NCBI GenBank assembly: GCA_964384915.1
Contig: CAYLMA010000007.1
Location: forward strand, 67,010 to 131,009
DNA length: 64,000 bases
From: Sulfurimicrobium sp964384915
GTDB taxonomy: Bacteria; Pseudomonadota; Gammaproteobacteria; Burkholderiales; Sulfuricellaceae
Reading direction: 5' to 3'
Below, piece by piece: positions 18,663 through 27,912 of the stretch (position 1 is its first letter; each line of letters opens with the position of its first letter). The translations under genes were made by a program, and so were the position numbers. Below the pieces are notes generated by a model that made no database searches, had not been told where the DNA came from, and saw only the letters and a list, made by a program, of their open reading frames with translations.

Positions 18663-19166
18663 ATGGCCCTTTTATCGATCCTGCATTACCCGGATCAGCG
18701 CCTGCATACCGTCGCCTCTCCCGTTAAGGAGGTAAACGCGGAAATACGCAAACTTGTGGATGACATGGCCCAGACGATGTATTCCGCGCCGGGCATTGGT
18801 CTGGCCGCCACCCAGGTGAATGTGCACAAGCAAGTCATTGTGGTCGATATTTCCGAATCTCATGACAAGCTGATGGCGCTGATCAATCCCAGAATCATTT
18901 CCCGTGACGGCGTGGGCGAGCGCGAGGAAGGCTGCTTGTCCGTGCCGGGCATTTACGAAAAAGTCACGCGCGCCGAGCGCATCACGGTCGAGGCGTTGGA
19001 TCGGGACGGGAAGCTGTTCACCCTGCATGCCGATGGCCTGCTGGCGGTATGCATACAGCATGAAATTGACCACCTTCAGGGCAAAGTCTTTATTGAGTAC
19101 CTTTCCCGCCTCAAGCAGACACGAATCAAGATCAAGCTGCAGAAGCAGCAGCGCGAGACCATGTAA
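18663..19166 (+). CDS. def: Peptide deformylase
   Basis: Def removes the N-formyl group from nascent proteins. All three metal-site motifs are present: GIGLAATQV, EGCLS (cysteine ligand) and QHEIDHLQG (two histidine ligands). The protein has 167 residues. Its stop overlaps the fmt start by one base (TAATG), the classical def-fmt operon. Confidence 0.97.
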   Translation: MALLSILHYPDQRLHTVASPVKEVNAEIRKLVDDMAQTMYSAPGIGLAATQVNVHKQVIVVDISESHDKLMALINPRIISRDGVGEREEGCLSVPGIYEKVTRAERITVEALDRDGKLFTLHADGLLAVCIQHEIDHLQGKVFIEYLSRLKQTRIKIKLQKQQRETM

Positions 19167-20098
19167 TGAGGCTGGTCTTTGCCGGCACTCCGGAGTTCGC
19201 CGCTCAGGCACTGCAGGCACTGCTGCATGCCGGCCACGAAGTGGCGCTGGTGCTGACACAGCCGGACCGGCCTGCCGGGCGGGGGATGAGCTTGACCATG
19301 AGCCCAGTCAAGCGATTGGCGCTGGCCAATGGCTTGAAAGTACTGCAGCCAACCAGTTTGAAACAGCCGGAAATCCAGGCGCAGCTCGTCGCAGTATCGG
19401 CTGACGCCATGATAGTCGCCGCTTACGGACTGATTTTACCAGGCGAAGTGTTGACCATTCCGCGCCTGGGCTGCCTCAATATCCACGCCTCGTTGCTGCC
19501 GCGCTGGCGTGGTGCGGCGCCCATTCAACGGGCGATTCTGGCGGGTGATGGCGAGACGGGTATTACCATCATGCAGATGGACGCGGGTCTTGATACCGGC
19601 CCGATGTTGTTGCGTTTTCCACTTGCCATCGAGGACAGGGAAACGGCACAGACCCTGCACGACAAACTTGCTGCGCTGGGCGCCGAGGCCATTGTGTCGA
19701 CCCTGCAGCAACTGCAGCACAAGCCCTTGCCGGCTGTGGTGCAGGACAATAGCCAGGCCACCTACGCAGCCAAGCTTAGCAAGGCTGAGGCCCGTCTTGA
19801 CTGGAGCCTCCCGGCGCGGGAGTTGGAGCGCGCGGTACGCGCATACAATCCTTTTCCCGTTGCCCAGGGTTCATTCAAGGGCGATGTCTGGCGCATCTGG
19901 CAGACGGCCGTGCGGGAAGAAGGTGGCGGCCAGCCGGGCGAAGTTTTGCGTGCAGACCGCGAGGGTCTGCTGGTGGGCTGCGGACAGGGCGCCCTGCTGC
20001 TGCTGGAGATGCAGAAGGCCGGTGGGAAGCGCCTGCCTGCAGCGCAGTTTTTGCAGGGCAATCCGGTCACGGTGGGTGATTGTTTCGATCTGGCTTGA
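19166..20098 (+). CDS. fmt: Methionyl-tRNA formyltransferase
   Basis: Fmt formylates initiator Met-tRNA with 10-formyltetrahydrofolate. The N-terminal Rossmann region (MRLVFAGTPEFAAQALQAL), the catalytic HASLLPRWRGAAPIQRAI and the following GDGETGITIMQMDAGLDTG are diagnostic. At 310 residues it has the expected length, with the C-terminal OB-like tRNA-binding domain. Confidence 0.97.
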   Translation: MRLVFAGTPEFAAQALQALLHAGHEVALVLTQPDRPAGRGMSLTMSPVKRLALANGLKVLQPTSLKQPEIQAQLVAVSADAMIVAAYGLILPGEVLTIPRLGCLNIHASLLPRWRGAAPIQRAILAGDGETGITIMQMDAGLDTGPMLLRFPLAIEDRETAQTLHDKLAALGAEAIVSTLQQLQHKPLPAVVQDNSQATYAAKLSKAEARLDWSLPARELERAVRAYNPFPVAQGSFKGDVWRIWQTAVREEGGGQPGEVLRADREGLLVGCGQGALLLLEMQKAGGKRLPAAQFLQGNPVTVGDCFDLA

Positions 20099-20158
20099 AT
20101 TTGCCGTTGTATTCCCCCATTTTGAAATGGGTTAATGCTCGGACAAGAGGGACTGGCA

Positions 20159-21013
20159 ATGCTGGGTAACTGGTTTAAAACGACAATCCTGATGGCGGCC
20201 ATTGTGGCGCTGTTCGGCATGATAGGCGCGACCCTGGGCGGCCAGTCTGGAATGCTGCTGGCGCTGCTGTTCGCGGGTGGCATGAATATCTGGGCCTACT
20301 GGTTCTCGGACCAGGCCGTGCTCAAGATGTACAACGCACGTGAGGTGGACGAAAGCAGCGCGCCGCAGTTTTACCGCATGGTGCGCGAGCTGTCCCACAA
20401 CGCCGGCTTGCCCATGCCGCGCGTGTACGTGATCGACGAGGACCAGCCCAACGCTTTTGCTACCGGACGCAACCCTGAGCACGCAGCCGTGGCGGCGACG
20501 ACCGGCATTATGCGCGTGCTTTCGGAAAGGGAATTGCGCGGCGTGATGGCTCATGAACTGGCGCACGTGAAACATCGCGACACGCTGATTTCCACCATAT
20601 CAGCCACCATCGCCGGCGCAATTTCTTCCATTGCCCAGTTTGGCATGCTATTTGGCGGCAGCCATAACGGGGAGCGCAACGTGCATCCGGTGGTCGCGAT
20701 TCTGATCATGATTGTGGCGCCGATTGCTGCGGCGCTGATTCAGATGGCGATTTCCCGTTCGCGCGAATTCGAGGCCGATCGTGGCGGCGCGGAAATATCA
20801 CGCGACCCACAGGCGCTGGCTGCCGCGCTCGACAAGATCCACCGTTATGCTAAAGGGTTGCCCATGCCTACCGCCGAGCAGCACCCGGAAACCGCGCAGA
20901 TGATGATTATCAACCCCCTTTCAGCTGATGGCATCAAGAGCCTGTTCAGCACCCATCCCGCTACCGAAGAGCGGGTCGCGCGGCTGATGTCCATGGCGCG
21001 CGGCGTTGCTTGA
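20159..21013 (+). CDS. htpX: Membrane metalloprotease HtpX
   Basis: HtpX is a zinc-dependent inner-membrane protease involved in membrane protein quality control. From the ATG at 20159 it has 284 residues. Two N-terminal hydrophobic segments are followed by the catalytic HELAHVKHRD (HEXXH) and the later zinc ligand region SREFEADRGGAEI. An upstream in-frame ATG at 20135 would add eight unusual residues before the normal MLGNWFKT start. The 3' end overlaps rsmB by 8 bp. Confidence 0.95.
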   Translation: MLGNWFKTTILMAAIVALFGMIGATLGGQSGMLLALLFAGGMNIWAYWFSDQAVLKMYNAREVDESSAPQFYRMVRELSHNAGLPMPRVYVIDEDQPNAFATGRNPEHAAVAATTGIMRVLSERELRGVMAHELAHVKHRDTLISTISATIAGAISSIAQFGMLFGGSHNGERNVHPVVAILIMIVAPIAAALIQMAISRSREFEADRGGAEISRDPQALAAALDKIHRYAKGLPMPTAEQHPETAQMMIINPLSADGIKSLFSTHPATEERVARLMSMARGVA

Positions 21014-22280
21014 CGTCCAGCCACTGGCGAGCACCGCGGTTGCCCAGGTTTTTGCCGGGCGCAACCTGAATCAGGTGCTGCAGGCTATACTCGAGCGCAA
21101 TGCCAAGCTGACACCGCAGCAGCGCGCCCTGCTCCAGGATCTATGCTATGGCACGCTACGCCACTACGGCCCGTTGCTGGCCATACTGGCTGGTTTGCTA
21201 CAGAAACCGCTGCATGACGAGAGTATCCGCTGCCTGCTGCTGGTGGCGCTCTACCAGTTGATCTACACCCACACCCAGCCGCATGCCGTTGTGGACCATG
21301 CAGTGAAGACCACCCAGGCGCTGCGCAAGACTTCCGCCAAGGGCTTGGTAAATGCGGTGCTGCGCAACTTCCTGCGGCAACGTGAGCGCTTGCTATCAGA
21401 CGCCGCCAATGCAAGCGAAGAGGGGCGCTTTTCCCACCCGCAGTGGTGGATCGACAAGCTGCGCCGCCAGTATCCAATAGCGTGGGAGCAAATCCTGGCT
21501 GCCGGAAATCAGCATCCTCCCATGACCTTGCGGGTAAATTGCCGCAAAACTAGTGTCGCAGATTATTTGCAGCAGCTTGCCGTGGCCGGGATTTCCGCCC
21601 GGATCGTGGGGGTGTCCGGCATTCTGCTGGAGCGGCCGCTGGCGGTAGACAAGTTGCCCGGCTTCAGCCAGGGGCTGGTTTCTGTGCAGGATGGTGGCGC
21701 GCAACATGCCGCCAGATTGCTCGACGTGAGGGATGGCATGCGTGTGCTGGACGCTTGCGCGGCGCCTGGGGGCAAAACGGCACACCTGCTGGAACTGGCC
21801 GATGTAGAGCTGACCGCGCTGGACCATGATGTCCGGCGCTTGCAAAAGGTAGAGCAGAACCTGAGCCGTCTGGGCTTGCAGGCCAAATGCGTGGCTGGCG
21901 ATGCGTCGCAGCCTTCCCTGTGGTGGGATGGCCGGGCTTTCCAGCGCATTCTGGCGGATGTGCCATGCAGCGCATCCGGCGTGGTGCGGCGACATCCCGA
22001 TATCAAATGGCTGCGCCGCGAGGGTGATATTGCCCAGTTTGCCGTGCAGCAGGCGCATATATTGGAAGCCTTGTGGCATTGCCTGGAGCAAGGTGGTAAA
22101 TTGCTGTACGTCACCTGTTCCGTCTTTGCCGAGGAAAACCGTCTGCAGATCGAGGCTTTTATCTCTCGCCATGACAATGCCCGCCTTCTGTCTTTGCCTG
22201 AGTTTGAGGAGCAGGACATGCAACTATTACCCGATCGTGATCATGATGGCTTTTATTACGCCCTTCTCGCCAAAATCTAG
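21006..22280 (+). CDS. rsmB: 16S rRNA (cytosine-967 C5) methyltransferase RsmB
   Basis: RsmB methylates C967 of 16S rRNA. The 424 residues contain an N-terminal NusB-like domain (PQQRALLQDLCYGTLRHYG) and the methyltransferase part with ACAAPGGKTAHLLEL, DVPCSASGVVRRHPDIKW and VTCSV; the two cysteines are the catalytic pair. The only usable start upstream of the conserved region is TTG at 21006, since the frame closes at 20985. It overlaps htpX. fmt-rsmB linkage is common. Confidence 0.94.
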   Translation: MLDVQPLASTAVAQVFAGRNLNQVLQAILERNAKLTPQQRALLQDLCYGTLRHYGPLLAILAGLLQKPLHDESIRCLLLVALYQLIYTHTQPHAVVDHAVKTTQALRKTSAKGLVNAVLRNFLRQRERLLSDAANASEEGRFSHPQWWIDKLRRQYPIAWEQILAAGNQHPPMTLRVNCRKTSVADYLQQLAVAGISARIVGVSGILLERPLAVDKLPGFSQGLVSVQDGGAQHAARLLDVRDGMRVLDACAAPGGKTAHLLELADVELTALDHDVRRLQKVEQNLSRLGLQAKCVAGDASQPSLWWDGRAFQRILADVPCSASGVVRRHPDIKWLRREGDIAQFAVQQAHILEALWHCLEQGGKLLYVTCSVFAEENRLQIEAFISRHDNARLLSLPEFEEQDMQLLPDRDHDGFYYALLAKI

Positions 22281-22821
22281 TTTTCTGCGCTTACTTGCCG
22301 TGCTGTTGTTTTGTATGGCGGCCAGTGTTCGTGCGGAAACCGGGATTCAGGTCAAGACGGCGGAGCTGGATATGGTGGATGAGGTTTACCAGCTCAGGGC
22401 AGACTTTGAGGTGAACTTCAGTCAGGCGGTCGAGGATGCCCTGAACAAAGGGGTTCCGCTCAATTTTGTGGTTGAGTTCGAGCTTAACCGCCCGCGCTGG
22501 TATTGGCTGGATGAAAATATTTCCAGTGTCCAGCGCCCACTGCGCATCAGCTATCATGCGCTGACCAAACAATACCGGCTGTTGCAGAATGAGCAGCAAA
22601 AAAGTTTTGCGTCCCTGGCTGAACTCAAGAGCGAACTGGGCCATATCCAGGAGTGGCGAGTGGTGGAGCGGGCCCAGCTCAGGAAGCGTTACAGTTACGA
22701 AGCGCGGCTGCGCATGAAGCTGGATGCCTCCCAATTACCCAAACCGCTGCAAGTGAATGCCCTGGCATCCAAGGACTGGAGCCTGGAGTCGGAATGGTTT
22801 CAGTGGATATTAACACCTTGA
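22243..22821 (+). CDS. DUF4390 domain protein
   Basis: The product starts with a signal-peptide-like hydrophobic stretch (SSFLRLLAVLLFCMAASVRA), then about 160 residues matching my recollection of DUF4390 proteins found between rsmB and ntrY in betaproteobacteria. Two adjacent ATGs (22243, 22246) are likely starts, inside the 3' end of rsmB in another frame. The tight spacing to ntrY (7 bp) suggests co-transcription. The product is probably periplasmic; its function is unknown. Confidence 0.8.
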   Translation: MMAFITPFSPKSSFLRLLAVLLFCMAASVRAETGIQVKTAELDMVDEVYQLRADFEVNFSQAVEDALNKGVPLNFVVEFELNRPRWYWLDENISSVQRPLRISYHALTKQYRLLQNEQQKSFASLAELKSELGHIQEWRVVERAQLRKRYSYEARLRMKLDASQLPKPLQVNALASKDWSLESEWFQWILTP

Positions 22822-22828
22822 AAGATCG

Positions 22829-24964
22829 ATGAAATATGTAGTGTTTCTGGCTGTTGCCCTGGGCACGGTACTGCTGTTTCTGCTCTCCCGCGCCAGTAGC
22901 AACACCGCCGCCTTTTCCCAGAATTACACCCTGCTGCTGGTGCTCAACCTCGGTGTTGCGCTGGCTTTGATGGGTCTGGTCGGCTACCAGTTGTGGGTGT
23001 TGTGGAAAAAGCTCAAGCAGCGCGTATTCGGTACCAAGCTGACGCTACGCCTGTTGTGGATGTTCGCGCTCATGGCGCTGTTGCCGGGCGCGCTGGTATA
23101 TGGCGTGTCGGTGCAGTTCCTCAACAAGAGCATAGAATCCTGGTTCGACGTGCGCGTGGACAATGCCCTTGAGGGCGGCCTGAGCCTGGGTCAGAGCGCG
23201 CTCGAGAACCTGCTCCAGGATCTGGTGAAGAAGGGTGAAGTGATGGCGCTGGCGCTTGCCGACAATCCGGTCAGCGAACACCTGACCCAGCTCAACCGCT
23301 TGCGCGAACAGGTCGGGGTGCAGGAGGCTGCATTGTTCAGTTCGCGCGGCAAGGTGCTGGCCATTTCCGGCGGAGAAAATGCCAGTTTTCTGCCCGACAT
23401 GCCAAGCGCTTCCGTCCTGCGCCAGGTGCGCCAGCAGCAGCCTTTCAGCGTAATTGAACCGATCGCCGGGAAGGGGCTGTATTTGCGCGTGGTGGTGCCT
23501 GTCAATGTGCTTACCCTGAGCGAGGATATGCGGATTCTGCAGCTATTGCAGCCGGTGCCCAAACGCCTGGCCAGCGATGCAGAAACGGTGCAAGCGGTCT
23601 ATCGCGATTATCAGGAGCTCTCCTATTCCCGTTTGGGCCTGAAGCGCATTTACGGCATGACCCTGACGCTGACCCTGCTGTTGGCGCTGCTTTCGGCCAT
23701 CGCCCTGGCGTTCGTGCTGTCGCAGAAGCTGTCCGCGCCTTTGGGTTTGCTGGCGGAAAGCACGCGCGCCATTGCCAAGGGGGATTTTACCCAGATCAAC
23801 CCGGTGCAAAGCCGGGATGAACTGGGGGCCTTGACCCTGTCGTTCAATCGCATGACGCGCCAGCTGGCGGATGCGAGCGCGGCCGTGGAGAAAAAACAGC
23901 AGCAGCTGGAAGCTGCAAAGGTTTATTTGGAAAGCATCCTGGCGCACCTTTCATCCGGGGTGCTGACCTTCGATGAAAAATTGCACCTGCGTGGCGCCAA
24001 CCCTCGTGCAGGCGAGATTCTGGGCGCTGATTTGAGCGTCATGCGCGGCATTCCCCTGCTCTCCTGGGGTAGCCGCGACATCATTTTGCAGCCCCTGGCG
24101 CTTGCGGTGACGCAGCACTTTGATGCTGCCGAAAACAAGGAGTGGCGGCAACAGATCGAGTTTGCCGGAAGCGCCGGCAACCAGGTCTTGCTGGTGCGCG
24201 GTACCCGTCTGCCAGGCGTGGTGGACAACGGTTACGTAGTGGTTTTCGACGATATTACCCATCTGCTGCAGGCCCAGCGTGATGCTGCATGGGGTGAAGT
24301 GGCGCGGCGGCTGGCACATGAAATCAAGAACCCCCTGACGCCGATCCAGCTTTCCGCCGAGCGTCTGGAGCGCAAGCTGGCAGACAAGCTGAATCAAAGC
24401 GATGCTGAAATGTTGTCCCGTTCCACCCATACCATCGTGAATCAAGTGGCGGCGTTGAAAAGCATGGTGGATGCGTTTGCCGAATATGCGCGCTCGCCCC
24501 AACTCAATCTGGTACGTCTGGATTTGAACCAGCTGGTGCGAGAGGTGCTTACGCTTTATGAATCCTCCAGCGTGCATGTTGAAATCGCGCTGGCTCCGGA
24601 TCTGCCCGTGGTAAATGGGGACGCGGCTTTGCTGCGCCAGGTCATGCACAATCTGATGCGCAATGCCGAGGATGCCTTGGCCGACCAGCCGCAGGCCGAG
24701 ATCAGGGTGCGCACCGAAGTGGTTGATGGATCCTCGGTACGCTGGTCGATTGAGGACAATGGCAAAGGATTTCCGGAGGCGCTTTTGGGCCGCCTGTTCG
24801 AGCCGTATGTGACCACCAAGCCGAAAGGAACCGGGCTGGGCCTGGCGATAGTGAAAAAAATCGTGGATGAACATCAGGGCCGGATACTGGCCCAGAATAT
24901 TGAGCCGCACGGGGCGCGGGTGTCCATCCAGCTGCCGCGTGCAGGAGAGGTAAGTAAAACCTAA
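22829..24964 (+). CDS. ntrY: Sensor histidine kinase NtrY
   Basis: NtrY-type kinases sense nitrogen or redox state and phosphorylate NtrX. The 711-residue protein has several N-terminal membrane helices (to about residue 90), a periplasmic segment, a further helix, a HAMP region (SAPLGLLAESTRAIAKGDF), a PAS-like region, the H-box RRLAHEIKNPLTPIQLSAER and a complete HATPase (MRNAEDAL, EDNGKGF, GTGLGLAIVKKI). Its partner ntrX follows after a 235-bp gap that holds an inverted repeat. Confidence 0.93.
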   Translation: MKYVVFLAVALGTVLLFLLSRASSNTAAFSQNYTLLLVLNLGVALALMGLVGYQLWVLWKKLKQRVFGTKLTLRLLWMFALMALLPGALVYGVSVQFLNKSIESWFDVRVDNALEGGLSLGQSALENLLQDLVKKGEVMALALADNPVSEHLTQLNRLREQVGVQEAALFSSRGKVLAISGGENASFLPDMPSASVLRQVRQQQPFSVIEPIAGKGLYLRVVVPVNVLTLSEDMRILQLLQPVPKRLASDAETVQAVYRDYQELSYSRLGLKRIYGMTLTLTLLLALLSAIALAFVLSQKLSAPLGLLAESTRAIAKGDFTQINPVQSRDELGALTLSFNRMTRQLADASAAVEKKQQQLEAAKVYLESILAHLSSGVLTFDEKLHLRGANPRAGEILGADLSVMRGIPLLSWGSRDIILQPLALAVTQHFDAAENKEWRQQIEFAGSAGNQVLLVRGTRLPGVVDNGYVVVFDDITHLLQAQRDAAWGEVARRLAHEIKNPLTPIQLSAERLERKLADKLNQSDAEMLSRSTHTIVNQVAALKSMVDAFAEYARSPQLNLVRLDLNQLVREVLTLYESSSVHVEIALAPDLPVVNGDAALLRQVMHNLMRNAEDALADQPQAEIRVRTEVVDGSSVRWSIEDNGKGFPEALLGRLFEPYVTTKPKGTGLGLAIVKKIVDEHQGRILAQNIEPHGARVSIQLPRAGEVSKT

Positions 24965-25072
24965 AAACCTCAGTTGACCGCCCGACTAAGTGCGTAATGT
25001 TATGTATGTAATAAATTTCTTCTTGAATCAGGGGTTCACCCGTTTGGTGAGGACGCTACGTGATGGATTGCA

Positions 25073-25162
25073 CGGTTTTGACGGCGCATGGCTGCGTTAC
25101 AACTCCTTGGAATGGAACGACCATTCTGCGTCGTTGTGCCTTGCCCCGCACCTTCAAAACCG
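25073..25162. repeat. Long imperfect inverted repeat (MITE/REP-like) between ntrY and ntrX
   Basis: Two arms of about 42 bp face each other around the centre AATGG-AACGA-CCATT (25111-25125). The outer ends CGGTTTTGA (25073-25081) and TCAAAACCG (25154-25162) match perfectly; the inner arms match at roughly two thirds of positions with a 1-nt gap. The element would fold into one long hairpin in the RNA. It looks like a dispersed non-coding repeat, but only one copy is in this window. Confidence 0.65.
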
Positions 25163-25199
25163 CACGCTCCACCACGTTCAACAAAGGTTTCTAGGTTAA

Positions 25200-26462
25200 A
25201 TGAACACCAATCAAATCCTGGTGGTGGATGACGAAGCGGGAATCCGTGAACTGTTGCGTGAAATCCTGGAAGATGAGGGATATCAGGTCAAGCTGGCGGA
25301 AAATGCCACAGCGGCGCGAGAGATTCGTGCGCAAGGCCGCCCCGAACTGGTCCTGCTCGATATCTGGATGCCCGACAGCGACGGGATTACCCTGCTCAAG
25401 GAGTGGGCGAGCTCCGGCCTGCTTACCATGCCGGTGGTGATGATGTCTGGGCACGGGACGATAGATACCGCGGTCGAGGCAACGCGAATAGGCGCTTTTG
25501 ATTTCCTCGAAAAACCGATCGCTTTGCAGAAGCTCCTGGCTACCGTCAAGCGCGCCCTGAAACGTGGCGAGGCCGAGCTCCACAGCGACCTTGGCTTGTC
25601 CAGCCTGGGCAAAAGCGCCGTGGTGCGTGAGTTGGAGCAAAGGCTGGAACAGGTGGCCAATCTTGGCGCACCTCTTCTGCTTCTTGCCGAACGTGGCAGT
25701 GGGGTGGAGTTGTGCGCGCGCTTTCTGCATCGGCCCAACACCCCCTTCGCGGCACCTGAGACGACGGCCTGGCTGACAGGCGATCCACTGGAAGTGTTGT
25801 CCCAGGCCCGCGATGGTTTGCTGTTCGTGGCAGAAATCGCCACACTCAATAAACAGGAGCAGAAGGGCCTGCTGTTTGTACTCAGCAAGCTGGAAAAAAG
25901 CAATGTACGCCTGGTGTGTGCCACGAGTGAGGTTCTGCCCGGCCTGGTGGAACAGGGTGTTTTCGATGCCGGACTATACCAGGCCTTGAGCGGTCTGACC
26001 TTGAGTATGCCGCCCTTGCGCGAGCACCGTGAAGATATCCCCGATCTGGCCAACCGCATCTTGGCAAAATATGTGGAGTCGAAAGAGGCGCCACCGCGGC
26101 ATTTCAGCATTGCCGCGCTGAATGCCCTGCGCAACGACAACTGGCCGGGAAATCTGGCGCAACTCAATAATGTGGTTAAAACCCTGGCGCTTACCAGCCT
26201 TCATGAGGAAATATCGCCCCAGGACGTGAGCCGGGTGCTGGCCCAGTTCGGACCCGCCGAAGTTGCTGAGAAGCCCTTGGGCTTGCCGCTGGATATGCCC
26301 TTGCGCGAGGTGCGCGACATTTTCGAGCGCGCCTATTTTGAGCACCACATCGCCAAGGCGGGCGGCAACATGAGCCGTGTGGCGGAAAATGTCGGCCTCG
26401 AGCGCACCCACCTGTACCGCAAGCTGAAGCAACTGGGGGTGAAGTTTGCCCGCAAGGAGTAG
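25200..26462 (+). CDS. ntrX: NtrX-like response regulator with degenerate AAA+ domain
   Basis: The N-terminal receiver domain is intact (ILVVDDE, phospho-acceptor D54 in LLDIWMP, K105 in LEKPI). A region equivalent to the sigma-54 AAA+ domain follows, but the Walker A motif is replaced by AERGSGVEL (163-171) and I find no GAFTGA loop for sigma-54 contact. The C-terminal Fis-type helix-turn-helix (NMSRVAENVGLERTHLYRKL) is intact. It therefore probably binds DNA as a phosphorylation-controlled regulator without acting as a classical sigma-54 activator. The partner kinase ntrY is upstream. Confidence 0.88.
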   Translation: MNTNQILVVDDEAGIRELLREILEDEGYQVKLAENATAAREIRAQGRPELVLLDIWMPDSDGITLLKEWASSGLLTMPVVMMSGHGTIDTAVEATRIGAFDFLEKPIALQKLLATVKRALKRGEAELHSDLGLSSLGKSAVVRELEQRLEQVANLGAPLLLLAERGSGVELCARFLHRPNTPFAAPETTAWLTGDPLEVLSQARDGLLFVAEIATLNKQEQKGLLFVLSKLEKSNVRLVCATSEVLPGLVEQGVFDAGLYQALSGLTLSMPPLREHREDIPDLANRILAKYVESKEAPPRHFSIAALNALRNDNWPGNLAQLNNVVKTLALTSLHEEISPQDVSRVLAQFGPAEVAEKPLGLPLDMPLREVRDIFERAYFEHHIAKAGGNMSRVAENVGLERTHLYRKLKQLGVKFARKE

Positions 26463-26535
26463 CAAGCCGCTGGCAGTGCCCCTGTTAAAGGCTTAGAATC
26501 CCGCTTTTCATTTCTTCTTCCCGGGTATATCACCA

Positions 26536-27912
26536 GTGAAAATTGTGATTCTTGGCGCCGGCCAGGTAGGTGCATCGGTAGCGGAAAATCTGGTGCGGGA
26601 GTCCAACGATATTACGGTCGTGGATATCGATGCAGCCAAGCTGCAGAACCTGCAGGACCGCTTCGACTTGCGCACCGTGCATGGTTTTGGCTCCCATCCC
26701 TCGGTGCTGCGCCAGGCCGGCATCGAAGATGCCGATATGCTGCTGGCGGTGACGCAAAGCGACGAAACCAATCTGGTGGCATGCAAGCTGGCCGCCACAC
26801 TGTTCAATACGCCTACAAAAATCGCGCGCATTCGCTGTTCCGATTACCTCAAGCAGAAAGATAGCATCTGTTCCACGGAAAACTTTGCCGTGGATTACAT
26901 CATCAGCCCGGAAGAAGTGCTGACGGATTATATCTACAAACTGATCGAATACCCGGAAGCGCTGCAGGTGCTGGATTTTGCCGAGGGCAAGGTGCGCCTG
27001 GGCGCCGTCAAGGCTTTCCACGGCGGGCCTTTAGTGGGCCACGAGCTGCAGTATCTGCGCAAACACATGCCGCACATCGACACGCGCGTGGCGGCCATTT
27101 TCCGCAAGGACCGTCCCATCATTCCGGAAGGCAATACGGTTATCGAGGCTGAAGATGAAGTATTTTTCGTCGCGGCAGCTGAAAACATCCGTGTGGTCAT
27201 GCGTGAAATGCGCCAGCTGGACAAGGCGGCGAAACGCGTGATGATCGCAGGTGGCGGGAATATAGGCCGCCGCCTGGCCAAGAGCCTGGAGCAACGCTAC
27301 CAGGTCAAGCTGATTGACCACAACAAGAAAAATTGCGAACGCCTCGCTGCTGAGCTTAACAGTTCACTGGTTCTGTGCGGTGACGCCACCGACCCTGACC
27401 TGCTGCAAGCCGAAAATGTCGAGGACATGGACGTTTTTTGCGCACTCACCAACGACGACGAAAACAATATCATGTCCGCCCTGCTCGCCAAGCGCATGGG
27501 GGCGCGCAAGGTGATCGCCCTGATCAACCGCAGCGCCTACGTGGATCTGGTGGAGAGCGGCCGCATCGACATCGCCATTTCCCCCGCCCAAGCCACCATC
27601 GGCAGCTTGCTGGCGCACGTGCGGCGTGGCGACATGGCGGTGGTGCATTCCCTGCGGCGCGGCGCGGCCGAGGCGCTGGAAGCGGTTGCCCATGGCGATG
27701 CCAAGACCTCCAGGGTGGTGGGCAAGAGGGTGGAGCAAGTCGATTTGCCGCGCGGCGCCACCATCGGCGCGATCGTTCGCGGCGACCAGGTCATCATCGC
27801 GCACCACGATACGGTCATCGAGAGCGAAGACCATGTCATCCTGTTCGTGGTCAACAAACAAATGATTTCCAAGGTCGAGAAGCTGTTCCAGGTCGATATC
27901 GGGTTCTTCTGA
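26536..27912 (+). CDS. trkA: Trk potassium uptake regulatory protein TrkA
   Basis: TrkA is the cytosolic NAD-binding gating subunit of the Trk potassium channel. The 458 residues form two RCK units, each with a Rossmann motif: ILGAGQVGASVAENL at the start and IAGGGNIGRRLAKSL near residue 236. It starts with GTG at 26536. The trkH start codon follows the trkA stop directly. Confidence 0.95.
   Translation: MKIVILGAGQVGASVAENLVRESNDITVVDIDAAKLQNLQDRFDLRTVHGFGSHPSVLRQAGIEDADMLLAVTQSDETNLVACKLAATLFNTPTKIARIRCSDYLKQKDSICSTENFAVDYIISPEEVLTDYIYKLIEYPEALQVLDFAEGKVRLGAVKAFHGGPLVGHELQYLRKHMPHIDTRVAAIFRKDRPIIPEGNTVIEAEDEVFFVAAAENIRVVMREMRQLDKAAKRVMIAGGGNIGRRLAKSLEQRYQVKLIDHNKKNCERLAAELNSSLVLCGDATDPDLLQAENVEDMDVFCALTNDDENNIMSALLAKRMGARKVIALINRSAYVDLVESGRIDIAISPAQATIGSLLAHVRRGDMAVVHSLRRGAAEALEAVAHGDAKTSRVVGKRVEQVDLPRGATIGAIVRGDQVIIAHHDTVIESEDHVILFVVNKQMISKVEKLFQVDIGFF

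Noticed and set aside
20560..20573. CACGTGAAAC half of a parS site in htpX
   Set aside because: The left arm has three mismatches (GGCG for GTTT), and the sequence encodes the conserved HEXXH region, so the half match is likely due to protein constraint.
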